Positions 25,554 through 33,580 of a stretch of DNA of 64,000 nt are shown in pieces. The stretch is from Fervidobacterium_A thailandense (GTDB lineage Bacteria; Thermotogota; Thermotogae; Thermotogales; Fervidobacteriaceae): assembly GCF_041505935.1 (NCBI RefSeq), contig NZ_CP140110.1; one strand, 5' to 3'. The position numbers were made by a program, and so were the translations under genes. Every line of letters begins with the position of its first letter. Within the stretch, counting starts at the first letter, position 1. The notes under the pieces are model-generated. The model ran no database searches, was not told the DNA's origin, and was given only the letters and a program-made list of their open reading frames with translations.

Positions 25554-27149
25554 ATGATGCATCCGGACTTCGATCAAATAGTCGATAGAAGAAACACGGC
25601 CTCGTTCAAATGGGATCTGGTTCATAAACTCTACGGAGACGACGTACTTCCCATGTGGATTGCGGACATGGATTTCGTTACCTGTCCAAAAATCATAGAA
25701 GCTCTGAAACGCAGAATTGAACACGGGATATTTGGATACACTTTCCGTGGGCAGGAGTACTACAAAACTATCGTTGATTGGTATGCAAGACGATACGGTG
25801 TGCAAATTGAACCTGATTGGATCGTAAACGGCCCAGGTGTTGTTCCCATGCTCTCCTTCTTAATCGAAAAGCTCACACAACCCGGTGATAAGGTAATAAT
25901 CCAGCCACCCGTTTACCCGCCTTTTTTTAGAGTTGTAGAGAACAACGGCAGAAGACTTGTAAGAAACGATTTAATACGCGATATCGTGGACGGCAAACCT
26001 GTTTGGAAGATGGATTACGAGAAGCTCGAAAGCCTCATAGACGATAGAACCAAGATGCTGATAATATCAAATCCGCACAATCCTGTAGGAAGGGTGTGGA
26101 CCTTCGAAGAGTTGGAAAAACTCTACAAAATCGCACGAAAGTACGATTTGATAATCCTGTCCGACGAAATTCACGCGGATATAATCTACAGACCGGTCAA
26201 ATTCACAAGCTTCCTCGCAGTCGGCCATGAAGGGGTTGTTGTACTGAACTCTCCAGGTAAAACGTTTAACATCGCCGGACTTACTAACTCTTACGCAATA
26301 ATCCCAGACCGAACGATTCGAAGGGAATACAAAAACTACATGGAAAACTTAGAACTGCTGGCAGGAAATGTCCTTAGCCTCGAGGCATTAAAGGCGGCGT
26401 ATGAGTGTGACGACTGGGTTGATGCGCTACTAAGTTACCTTGAATCAAACAGAGATTTTGCCTACCATTATATCAAAACCAACATGCCCGCATTGGTTCC
26501 TTCCCACCCTGAAGGTACCTACTTGTTGTGGATCGACTGTTCGGAGATGAACGTGGAATCACCGGCAAAGTTGTTCTTAGAAAGAGGACGGGTATACTTG
26601 AACGATGGTGCCGATTTCGGTGCACCTGAATGTGTCAGGTTGAACTTTGCCTGCCCAAAAAGTGTTCTTCAAGAAGGTTTAGAGAGGATGAGAGTAGCTT
26701 ACAACTCTGGTTTCGAGCTAAAAGAATGCCGTGTTGATAACGATGAATACGAGATTTGCAGGGAAATCCGTACGGAGGTATTCAACAAAGAGCAGGGTAT
26801 ACCTCTGGAGCTTGACTTTGATGAACACGAAAAAACCGCACGACACTTCTTACTTAAATTTTTCTCCCGACCTGTTGCCACGGCTCGGGCACGTCAAATC
26901 GAACCGGGGATTTGGAAAATCGAGCGAGTTGCGGTAAGACTCCAGGACCGTGGTAAGGGATTTGGGAAAAAACTGATGAGTCTGCTTGAAGAAAAACTAT
27001 TCTCCGAAGGTGCACAAAAACTAACACTCAACGCACAGATACAAGTGAAGGACTTCTACGTTAAACTGGGTTACAACATTGTCGGGTCGGAATTCCTCGA
27101 GGCCGGTATCCCTCATGTAAAATGTGAAAAGACCAGAGCGGAGGGTTGA
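25554..27149 (+). CDS. Fusion: PatB/MalY-type PLP C-S lyase (aminotransferase class I/II) + C-terminal GNAT acetyltransferase
   Basis: A 531-residue single frame with two domains. Residues 1-~385 are a MalY/PatB-type fold: NTASFKWD and LPMWIADMDF at the start, NPHNPVGRVW, SDEIHADII, and the PLP Lys236 in NSPGKTFNIAG. This group cleaves cystathionine or cysteine conjugates. Residues ~388-531 match the ElaA/YjcF branch of GNAT: 'REIRTEVFNKEQGIP', 'KIERVAVRLQDRGKGFGKKLM' with the acetyl-CoA loop, 'LNAQIQVKDFYVKLGY' and EAGIPHV. No stop or frameshift separates them. The normal PatB is ~390 residues, so the acetyltransferase is an addition. The ATG at 25554 follows GGAGG; a GTG one codon earlier is possible. 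Overlaps the next frame near its stop. Confidence 0.92.
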   Translation: MMHPDFDQIVDRRNTASFKWDLVHKLYGDDVLPMWIADMDFVTCPKIIEALKRRIEHGIFGYTFRGQEYYKTIVDWYARRYGVQIEPDWIVNGPGVVPMLSFLIEKLTQPGDKVIIQPPVYPPFFRVVENNGRRLVRNDLIRDIVDGKPVWKMDYEKLESLIDDRTKMLIISNPHNPVGRVWTFEELEKLYKIARKYDLIILSDEIHADIIYRPVKFTSFLAVGHEGVVVLNSPGKTFNIAGLTNSYAIIPDRTIRREYKNYMENLELLAGNVLSLEALKAAYECDDWVDALLSYLESNRDFAYHYIKTNMPALVPSHPEGTYLLWIDCSEMNVESPAKLFLERGRVYLNDGADFGAPECVRLNFACPKSVLQEGLERMRVAYNSGFELKECRVDNDEYEICREIRTEVFNKEQGIPLELDFDEHEKTARHFLLKFFSRPVATARARQIEPGIWKIERVAVRLQDRGKGFGKKLMSLLEEKLFSEGAQKLTLNAQIQVKDFYVKLGYNIVGSEFLEAGIPHVKCEKTRAEG

Positions 27150-27154
27150 TACAG

Positions 27155-28030
27155 GTGGTTCTAACCCGAAAATTTGTGGCTATCTTCTGGCTACTGTTTC
27201 TAACCTTCATGTGGGGCCTTACGTTCCCGATACAAAAACTGGTATTAACAGAAGATATCAGCCCTTTTGGCTACAACGCTGTGCGTTTCTGGATTGCGAC
27301 GGTTCTATCATGGGCAATGTTTAGAAAATCGGACTGGAGACGTGGGACCGTTCTCGGGATCATCATGGGCATTGCTTACGCAACGCAAACGTGGGGGTTG
27401 ACATTGACAACCGCAACAAAAAGTGGTTTCATCACTTCACTTTACATAGTCATCGTACCGTTCTTCGCCTATCTTATTGAACGTGAAAAGCCTACGATTC
27501 CTCAACTGATCGGATTTGTTGGGGCACTCGTTGGAATGTACCTTCTCAGTGGGGGTATACGGGGATACAACTTCGGTGATTTCCTCACAACAATTTGCGG
27601 TATAGCGTACGCTCTTCACGTGGTCCTGATAACGAAATATTCAAGAGAAACTGACGAGCTTTCACTGCTAACCCCTCAGTTCCTCACCGTAGCTTTGTTG
27701 AACACCATTTTCAGCTTGGTATCTTCGAACAATCCTTGGGTATTTTCAATGAACGCACTTTACGTTGCCACGTTCACAGCGTTGACCGCAACGATACTTG
27801 CGATAATAATCCAAGCAAAATACCAGAAGGTCGTTGGCAACAACGTGACGGCCTTAATATTCGTCGGTGAGCCGGTTTTCGCACTATTGTCGTCAATGCT
27901 CATTCTCCACGAGCGTTTGAACTTACTACAAACAATCGGAGCGTTGCTAATGATTCTTTCAATTGCCGTTGGTATACTCCAAAACGCAAGCCATGAAATA
28001 ACGGAAAAGGGGAGCGCTGAGAGAACGTGA
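27155..28030 (+). CDS. EamA/DMT family transporter (ten-helix permease)
   Basis: A 291-residue membrane protein with about ten hydrophobic segments and the duplicated EamA pattern: 'FLTFMWGLTFPIQK' with 'GYNAVRFWIA' in the first half and 'LIFVGEPVFALLSSMLILHERL' in the second. DMT transporters usually export amino acids or other metabolites. Start: GGAGGG is nine bases before the GTG at 27155; the TTG at 27146 overlaps the preceding stop but sits on the site itself. Being cotranscribed with the PatB-GNAT gene, it could export or import that enzyme's sulfur amino acid substrate or product; this is inference from position. Its TGA overlaps the GTG of the ABC-F gene. Confidence 0.9.
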   Translation: MVLTRKFVAIFWLLFLTFMWGLTFPIQKLVLTEDISPFGYNAVRFWIATVLSWAMFRKSDWRRGTVLGIIMGIAYATQTWGLTLTTATKSGFITSLYIVIVPFFAYLIEREKPTIPQLIGFVGALVGMYLLSGGIRGYNFGDFLTTICGIAYALHVVLITKYSRETDELSLLTPQFLTVALLNTIFSLVSSNNPWVFSMNALYVATFTALTATILAIIIQAKYQKVVGNNVTALIFVGEPVFALLSSMLILHERLNLLQTIGALLMILSIAVGILQNASHEITEKGSAERT

Positions 28031-29775
28031 TCTCGCTCAGAAGTGTATCAATTGAATTCCCAGGAAAAATGCTGTTTTCAAACTTTAACGCTACAATTTT
28101 CCCAAAGGACCGGATCGGACTGATGGGAAAAAACGGCTCTGGAAAGAGTACCCTCATGAAAGCCATAGCCGGTGTTTTCAAGGACTATCACGGCGAGATA
28201 AACATCTCCGGCAAGGTCTTGTACATGGATCAGTACAGAACGTTCGATGCAAAAACACCGTTTGAGTACTACATGAACGTTGCCGACACCCCGGAGAAAG
28301 AAAAACAAGTGCGTAGCATCTTGAAGGGCCTTGGTTTCAACGAAGAAGATTGGCACCGGGATATCTCCACGTTCAGCGGAGGAGAGCGAACAAAACTCCA
28401 GCTTGGAAGACTCTTCGTGGAAGAACCGGACTTCTTACTCTTAGACGAACCCACAAACTTTTTGGACATCGAAGCCATAGAGTTCCTCAAAAAGCTACTG
28501 TTATCCTTCAAAGGTGGTTACATGATTATCTCCCACGACAGGGACTTTCTAAGGAGTGTTTGCAACAAGTTCTGGGAAATAAACAACGAAACGATATGGA
28601 CCTTCGATATGCCTTACGACAGATACCACGAAGAACGAAAACGCATAATCGAGACCCAACAAAGACAGGTGGCAAACCTTCAGAGAGAAATCCAAAGATT
28701 GAGGGAAATAATCGAACGTTACAAAAAATGGGGCAGAGACAAATTCCAAAAGCAAGCCAAGAGTCGAGAAAAGATGCTCGAAAGGATGCTCGAGGAACTT
28801 GAAAACATGCCCGCGCTGTACCTGGAAGAAGAAGAAAAGAGAATCGAAATTCCCGTACCCGAGAGTAGCGGGTACGTGGTACTCGAGGTAAAGAATGTCT
28901 CCTGGAACGGGTTGTTAAAAAACGTTTCGTTTACAATCCACCAAGGTGACAAGGTAGCGTTGATAGGTCCGAACGGTTCTGGAAAAAGTACCCTCTTGAA
29001 AATAATAGCCGGGGAGTTGCAGCATGAAGGAACCGTCACCTTCGGATATAAAGTTAATGTTGCTTACGTGGAACAGTTCGTCGATCAACTTGACCTCGAG
29101 AATACGGTCTTCGATGAAATCTTCGAAGAATTGCCGGATCAACCCGATTACGTTATTAGAGCCTACGCGGGAAGGTTTGGGTTCAAAGGGGAGAACGTCT
29201 TTAAAACGGTAGCCGAGCTTAGTGGTGGAGAACGTCAGATTCTGGCACTGGCAAAGGTACTTTTGAGAAAACCGAACTTACTCATCCTCGACGAACCGAC
29301 CAACCACATGGATCTTGAAACGGTCGAAGCACTCGAGGATGCTCTTAAGGAGTACAAAGGTAGCGTCCTGATTGTTTCGCACGACTTGGAACTCATTCGA
29401 AACGTGTGCAACCGGTTCTTGACGATAAAAAACGGAACATTGATCGAGGTTGAGGAACCGCTGTATTTTTCCAGAGAGAAGGAAAGACAAGAGAAACGAA
29501 AAAACTTTGAATTTGAAGAGAGGAAAAAGTTTAGAAATTTGGTGAAAAGTATTGGAATAAAACTCGAACAACTTGAAGAGAGGGAAAAAGAACTTTCCAG
29601 GGCAATTGACGAAATTTCGAAACATATGCTCCATACAAACGATTATCAAGAATTGATGGCACTCCAGAGCAGCAAAGAAGAATTAGAAACTCAACTTCTT
29701 GAAGTTATGGAGGAAATCGAGAAGTTGAAGTTGGAGTTGAAGCGGCTCACCGCTTCAAACGCTGATAATAGTTAA
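28027..29775 (+). CDS. ABC-F family ATPase (ribosome-associated)
   Basis: A 582-residue protein with two ATPase domains and no membrane segments. Walker A motifs GKNGSGKST and GPNGSGKST; signatures FSGGERTK and LSGGERQI; Walker B LLLDEPTNFLD and LILDEPTNHMD. The inter-domain linker is long, basic and helical (residues ~200-270), and a C-terminal coiled coil rich in Glu/Lys (from ~500) is present. This is the ABC-F pattern of proteins that bind the ribosomal E-site to relieve stalling or confer antibiotic protection. Start GTG overlaps the DMT transporter stop. A perfect 9-bp inverted repeat lies at its very 3' end but without a T-run. Confidence 0.93.
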   Translation: MISLRSVSIEFPGKMLFSNFNATIFPKDRIGLMGKNGSGKSTLMKAIAGVFKDYHGEINISGKVLYMDQYRTFDAKTPFEYYMNVADTPEKEKQVRSILKGLGFNEEDWHRDISTFSGGERTKLQLGRLFVEEPDFLLLDEPTNFLDIEAIEFLKKLLLSFKGGYMIISHDRDFLRSVCNKFWEINNETIWTFDMPYDRYHEERKRIIETQQRQVANLQREIQRLREIIERYKKWGRDKFQKQAKSREKMLERMLEELENMPALYLEEEEKRIEIPVPESSGYVVLEVKNVSWNGLLKNVSFTIHQGDKVALIGPNGSGKSTLLKIIAGELQHEGTVTFGYKVNVAYVEQFVDQLDLENTVFDEIFEELPDQPDYVIRAYAGRFGFKGENVFKTVAELSGGERQILALAKVLLRKPNLLILDEPTNHMDLETVEALEDALKEYKGSVLIVSHDLELIRNVCNRFLTIKNGTLIEVEEPLYFSREKERQEKRKNFEFEERKKFRNLVKSIGIKLEQLEEREKELSRAIDEISKHMLHTNDYQELMALQSSKEELETQLLEVMEEIEKLKLELKRLTASNADNS

Positions 29776-29830
29776 GGAACTCCACTATCCACGGAGACCA
29801 CGTTCCTTTGAATTGCTTGGATTAAATCAC

Positions 29831-29859
29831 CAAACTTCTTTTTTACAAACTTCTTTTTT
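29831..29859. repeat. 14-bp direct repeat upstream of the oligosaccharyltransferase-like gene
   Basis: CAAACTTCTTTTTT occurs at 29831-29844 and again at 29846-29859, a period of 15. It lies about 40 bases before the ATG. It may have arisen by slippage; it could also bear on transcription because of the T-runs. Confidence 0.65.
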
Positions 29860-29895
29860 AAAACAGCTCAAAAAAACAAAAGTGGGGGTACGGTT

Positions 29896-32787
29896 ATGGA
29901 TCCTATTAACGTTCTTTGGCTTATCACCATACCGATCGTTTCGCTATTTGCGCACCTGATTTATACCGAGAGCTATTCAGTACCCAAGCATTTCTTTTTG
30001 TCAGTTGCCGCTCTAACAACTTTCTTGATTCTGTATCTAAGAGCACTTAGAAAGAAAGAACCCATCGTGATAAACTTTACAGTTTTTCACATTCTTTTTG
30101 GTCTATTTTGGATTTCTTCCACTGCTTCCATTATAAATATCGCGAGGGATAACCCCTATTTGCTGAGGTACTCTCTTGATGTAAATCTTTATTTGCTAAT
30201 TTTTGTTTTCCTTTCGTGGTTTTTCTCTAACTACATGAACACAAGAGAAAAGATTGAAAAGATATTTTTAGTCTTCTTGATCGTCAGTGTCGTAGTTGCT
30301 GCAAACGGTGTTTTAAACTACTACACCGGCTACGATGTTTTTGTAGGACTATCACCGGATATAACGTACAGGGGCAGAATTAGAAGCACGATAGGTAACG
30401 TTATTTTCGTTGCAAACTTTCTGAATATGCTAACTCCATTAGCTTTGTACTTTTACCTAAAGAGTGGAACTTCAAAACTTACCAAGATACTCTCGTTCGT
30501 TTTCATTACGCTTTCCTTCTACATACTCCTGGTGGGTCAGGTTCGGTCCGAGTACATTTCCTGGGTTGTTCAAATTTTGCTCGGACTTTCTTTCATCACT
30601 CTCGAATTCTTCAGCGACAGTCGTAGCACCCGTAAAAAAGTTAGCGATTTTCTCAGGTGCGGAGTCTGGCAGTTTATTATTCTGGTAATGGTATTGCTTG
30701 TCGTGGCTATTCTTCTCTTAGCGTTCCCTAATCCCTTGAATCACTACAAACGAATTGGAGAAATAATCTTCTCGCCTATAGAGTCAAGAATTACGGGAGA
30801 AGTCGTTCAGGAAGATTTCATCCGGCGGAAGGTAGCGTGGCTTGCAGCCGTAGAGATCTGGAAGCGTCACAAAGTTCTGGGGCAAGGCATCGGTAGTTAC
30901 AGGTATTACGGAGGAAGTGCCGTCGCAAAAGTGTGTAACGAAAATCCAAAGTACAGATTTGCATGGCAACCTTTTGACACCGTTCATAACGACTATCTAC
31001 AAGTTCTTGCAGAGGTTGGTCTGGTTGGATTTGGGATTGTATTGGCATTGTTCGTTTGGCTTTTAACTTATGTCTTTCAGAATTATAGCAAACTCAGCGA
31101 AGATAAAAAAACTCTCTTCCTCGTATTAACTCTCTCCTTCACCCCATTTGCAGTCCAAATGTTCTTCTGCTATCCAGTTCAAATTTTACCTAACAGCCTT
31201 CTCGCGTTGATTCTTGTCTCCACCGGAATAGGTGAATACTTCAACATTCAAAAAAACACAAAGCTTCGCGTAAAAATTTCCGCTAGAATAGTTTTCTTAA
31301 TTGGCTTTATCTTCGCAACTTTGTTGGTCGTGGGCGTATTTCTTAGAGCTTCGAAGTTTTTATCAGATGTTTATTCGAGACAAGGTAAGGTAGCACTATA
31401 TTCACTAAGTAGCCTTATCGAAACTGAAGAACCAAAAAATGGCGAACTCTTGAAAAACAACAGCACTGTGAGCAATACAGCTTTACAATCCTATCAGGAA
31501 GAAATCAAAAATAACATAACAACCGCCGTACTTTCGTTGTACAAAAGTATAAAAATTAACCCATCAAATGGAATTGCTTACTACTTACTATCAAACATGT
31601 TAGGATATGATAAAACTTTGTCTATGATTCACACGAACATGAAAGAGTTCTTCGACAAGCTTTTCAAGGAATTTTGCGAAGCTTCAGCAAAGGAATTCAT
31701 AAATTCTCTGGCTCACACTTTAAAAACAGAGGAACTCTTAGAGCTAAAAAGCTTATACGTTAGCCTCTCCTTGTTAGACATTTCTGAGAAGGTTTCTCTA
31801 TATCCTCTTGTCCAACTTGCTAAGACTGATCGAATTTCAAGAATTATGAATAGGCTTTCCAATATGGCTCTCAAAAGTGATTTAAGTGATAAGTTACGCG
31901 TCGCTCTAAGTAACGAAATCGAGAAAAAATTTGTAGAACTCGAAAAAACTGCTTTAAAGACTATTTATGAGTTTTCCGGTGGCTGGATCACGTACATGCA
32001 TGCGAAAAATCCGGATATCGAGACGGCAACAAGAAACAAGGAAGATATACACAGAGAAGTAATACACTGTGTACTGAATTCCGGAGAGCTAGATAGCAAG
32101 AGACTCTCCCTTGTTAAACGCATATCGGATTTTGAACGTGAAGTATGCTTAGACTTGGAGAGAAACGGATATTGGGGTATACCGGATGCAGGCCTCACGT
32201 TTTTTACGACTTTTGCAAAGCAGCTCGCCGAGAAGGACAAAGACCGTGCTCGAGAAATTCTAAAGAGTACTCTTAGAGACTACAAAGAAATTTACAACCT
32301 CGTGGTTCAGAAGCTTGAGAAAGACTCTCGGTTTGTCGAAGAATTCGAAACTGTGAAAAAGAACATCGCTACACTACTGAAGGCAGTCCTTTCCCGTGAA
32401 AGCGCTAATCTCAATGAAATTGTTCAGGACTCGTTCAATAAAGCCTATCGAAAAGCTCTTGAAAACTTTATTAATTACGACTTTTCGAGGTACGTCGAGA
32501 TTTACATCTCTGAACTTCGGGAATCAGAATTCGGTATTCGGAAAACAATCTACGCAACGAGCCCTTGGAAATATTTTGCTACCCCCGTTATTTTCGCAGT
32601 AATGAATAATCTACAGAATATCCAGGACGTTGGTATGATTAGTAGAATCTTTGGAATTGTCCGACTCTTGGTAGATCCGTCATTTGCAACGTCGATGTTC
32701 TTGTACGAAAGGTACCAAATTTTCAAACACATGTACGAGTACGCTCAGAAAATCTATCAGCTGCTCGGTCAAGATCTCCTTCACTAA
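29896..32787 (+). CDS. O-antigen ligase/oligosaccharyltransferase-like membrane protein (Wzy_C) with a large helical C-terminal domain
   Basis: A 963-residue protein. Residues ~1-485 hold about eleven membrane helices, and the Wzy/WaaL signature is clear: VLGQGIGSYRYYG, then HNDYLQVLAEVGLVG with His364, in the large loop and following helix. A TPR-like pair follows ('AVLSLYKSIKINPSNGIAYYLLSNML', ~530-570 region), then about 390 residues of helical, charged sequence not recognised. The class includes O-antigen ligases, polymerases and PglL/PilO pilin glycosyltransferases. The next gene, convergent, is a type IV prepilin. The gene is visibly richer in A+T than its neighbours (many AAA, ATT, TTT codons), hinting at transfer. 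GTGGGGGT precedes the ATG. The C-terminal half is unusually long for the family. Confidence 0.82.
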   Translation: MDPINVLWLITIPIVSLFAHLIYTESYSVPKHFFLSVAALTTFLILYLRALRKKEPIVINFTVFHILFGLFWISSTASIINIARDNPYLLRYSLDVNLYLLIFVFLSWFFSNYMNTREKIEKIFLVFLIVSVVVAANGVLNYYTGYDVFVGLSPDITYRGRIRSTIGNVIFVANFLNMLTPLALYFYLKSGTSKLTKILSFVFITLSFYILLVGQVRSEYISWVVQILLGLSFITLEFFSDSRSTRKKVSDFLRCGVWQFIILVMVLLVVAILLLAFPNPLNHYKRIGEIIFSPIESRITGEVVQEDFIRRKVAWLAAVEIWKRHKVLGQGIGSYRYYGGSAVAKVCNENPKYRFAWQPFDTVHNDYLQVLAEVGLVGFGIVLALFVWLLTYVFQNYSKLSEDKKTLFLVLTLSFTPFAVQMFFCYPVQILPNSLLALILVSTGIGEYFNIQKNTKLRVKISARIVFLIGFIFATLLVVGVFLRASKFLSDVYSRQGKVALYSLSSLIETEEPKNGELLKNNSTVSNTALQSYQEEIKNNITTAVLSLYKSIKINPSNGIAYYLLSNMLGYDKTLSMIHTNMKEFFDKLFKEFCEASAKEFINSLAHTLKTEELLELKSLYVSLSLLDISEKVSLYPLVQLAKTDRISRIMNRLSNMALKSDLSDKLRVALSNEIEKKFVELEKTALKTIYEFSGGWITYMHAKNPDIETATRNKEDIHREVIHCVLNSGELDSKRLSLVKRISDFEREVCLDLERNGYWGIPDAGLTFFTTFAKQLAEKDKDRAREILKSTLRDYKEIYNLVVQKLEKDSRFVEEFETVKKNIATLLKAVLSRESANLNEIVQDSFNKAYRKALENFINYDFSRYVEIYISELRESEFGIRKTIYATSPWKYFATPVIFAVMNNLQNIQDVGMISRIFGIVRLLVDPSFATSMFLYERYQIFKHMYEYAQKIYQLLGQDLLH

Positions 32788-32861
32788 CCACAACTTGTTG
32801 AGCATAACATCATTAACAACAAAAAATACCTAACGGCTGCGTTATAGAAACCTCAAGCAGA

Positions 32862-32875
32862 AAAGTTATAACTTT
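32862..32875. other. 14-bp perfect palindrome in the intergenic region
   Basis: AAAGTTATAACTTT is a self-complementary palindrome between the oligosaccharyltransferase-like gene and the shared terminator. It may be chance in an A+T-rich stretch. Confidence 0.4.
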
Positions 32876-32903
32876 CCAACCCAAAAAAACAAAAAATAAA
32901 AAA

Positions 32904-32930
32904 GGGACCTGGATTCCCAGGTCCCGCGTT
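32904..32930. terminator. Bidirectional terminator between the oligosaccharyltransferase-like and prepilin genes
   Basis: A perfect 9-bp stem, GGGACCTGG (32904-32912) with CCAGGTCCC (32917-32925) and a 4-base loop. On the minus strand it is followed by TTTTTTATTTTTT, so it ends the prepilin transcript. On the plus strand GCGTTTTT follows, so it can also end the long gene. Confidence 0.88.
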
Positions 32931-32947
32931 TTTCTTAAAAATTTTTA

Positions 32948-33343
32948 TTACCACCATTTCTGAATTTCGAATGTTAACGTTGTGCCGCTAACCTCAGAAT
33001 AATATTCTCTAAGTTTTTCTTGATCAACATCTTTACCAGTGTAGGAAATTATAACTTTGAAAATTCCGTCGTTGTACGTTGCAGTTACATCGAAGTTAGC
33101 CGGTGCTGCCGATAGATATTTCTTATTAACAAGGTTCGTTAAAGTGATGTTGTTTGCATTCGTAGGTTTTTCTACGTTCACGTAATTTTCGACCGCAGCC
33201 TTGACGTTTCTAAAGTTCTGCGCTACCTGGCTTGCTTTCGCGTTTTTCACAGCGTTCAGCGCCAACGGTGTTGCAACAGCCATAAGTGCCGCAATAACCG
33301 CAAGGACGATCAAGAGTTCAACGAGCGTGAAACCTTTCCTCAT
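32948..33343 (-). CDS. Type IV/II prepilin-like protein (PilA-like major pilin candidate)
   Basis: A 131-residue protein starting MRKGFTLVELLIVLAVIAAL: a short basic leader, the prepilin peptidase site between Gly4 and Phe5, and Glu at position +5 of the mature chain (FTLVE). The N-terminal hydrophobic helix is followed by 'ALNAVKNAKASQVAQNFRNVKAAVENY', typical of pilin alpha-1, then a beta-rich globular end. It lacks an obvious C-terminal disulfide pair. It stands alone with its own promoter and terminator, and no pilus motor genes are near. GGAGGTTGGTACT precedes the ATG. It is probably an abundant pilin or pseudopilin used for adhesion, motility or DNA uptake. Confidence 0.92.
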   Translation of the reverse strand: MRKGFTLVELLIVLAVIAALMAVATPLALNAVKNAKASQVAQNFRNVKAAVENYVNVEKPTNANNITLTNLVNKKYLSAAPANFDVTATYNDGIFKVIISYTGKDVDQEKLREYYSEVSGTTLTFEIQKWW

Positions 33344-33400
33344 AGTACCAACCTCCTTTTAAAAAGTTTGTTTGGAAAAGTACTTTCACCCCACATCTAT

Positions 33401-33406
33401 ATTATA
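33401..33406 (-). promoter_or_regulatory. Promoter (-10) of the prepilin gene
   Basis: Minus strand GCTATAATATAG holds a perfect TATAAT about 58 bases before the ATG. No clear -35 is seen at 16-18 bases. Confidence 0.5.
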
Positions 33407-33503
33407 GCACTAATCACGGAAAACTTGAGAGTATTTTCCCAAACAGTCAACAACTACAACCGAACGGATAATTTTCGGCGCTGTACGTTTTGAGAATCTC
33501 ACC

Positions 33504-33519
33504 GAACGTAGAAACGTTC
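33504..33519. promoter_or_regulatory. Candidate operator: inverted repeat GAACGT-N4-ACGTTC
   Basis: GAACGT (33504-33509), AGAA, ACGTTC (33514-33519) form a perfect 6-4-6 inverted repeat. It covers the position where the -35 box of the LytS-type kinase promoter would be (33508-33513), which has no -35 consensus. A bound protein could therefore activate or repress that promoter. Confidence 0.45.
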
Positions 33520-33530
33520 AGCGTGGATGG

Positions 33531-33536
33531 TATAAT
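33531..33536 (+). promoter_or_regulatory. Extended -10 promoter of the LytS/LytTR operon
   Basis: ATGGTATAAT at 33527-33536 gives TGn plus a perfect TATAAT; no -35. The kinase start is 45 bases after it. Confidence 0.55.
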
Positions 33537-33580
33537 TGAACTTGAAAAGATCTCAATAATGTCCCTTTGGGGGGAACGAT

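Noticed and set aside
29737..29758. Perfect 9-bp inverted repeat at the 3' end of the ABC-F gene as a terminator.
   Set aside because: It is inside the coding sequence and has no T-run after it.
32788..32947. A small RNA gene in the A+T-rich gap after the oligosaccharyltransferase-like gene.
   Set aside because: Only the bidirectional terminator and a short palindrome are visible; no promoter leads into it.
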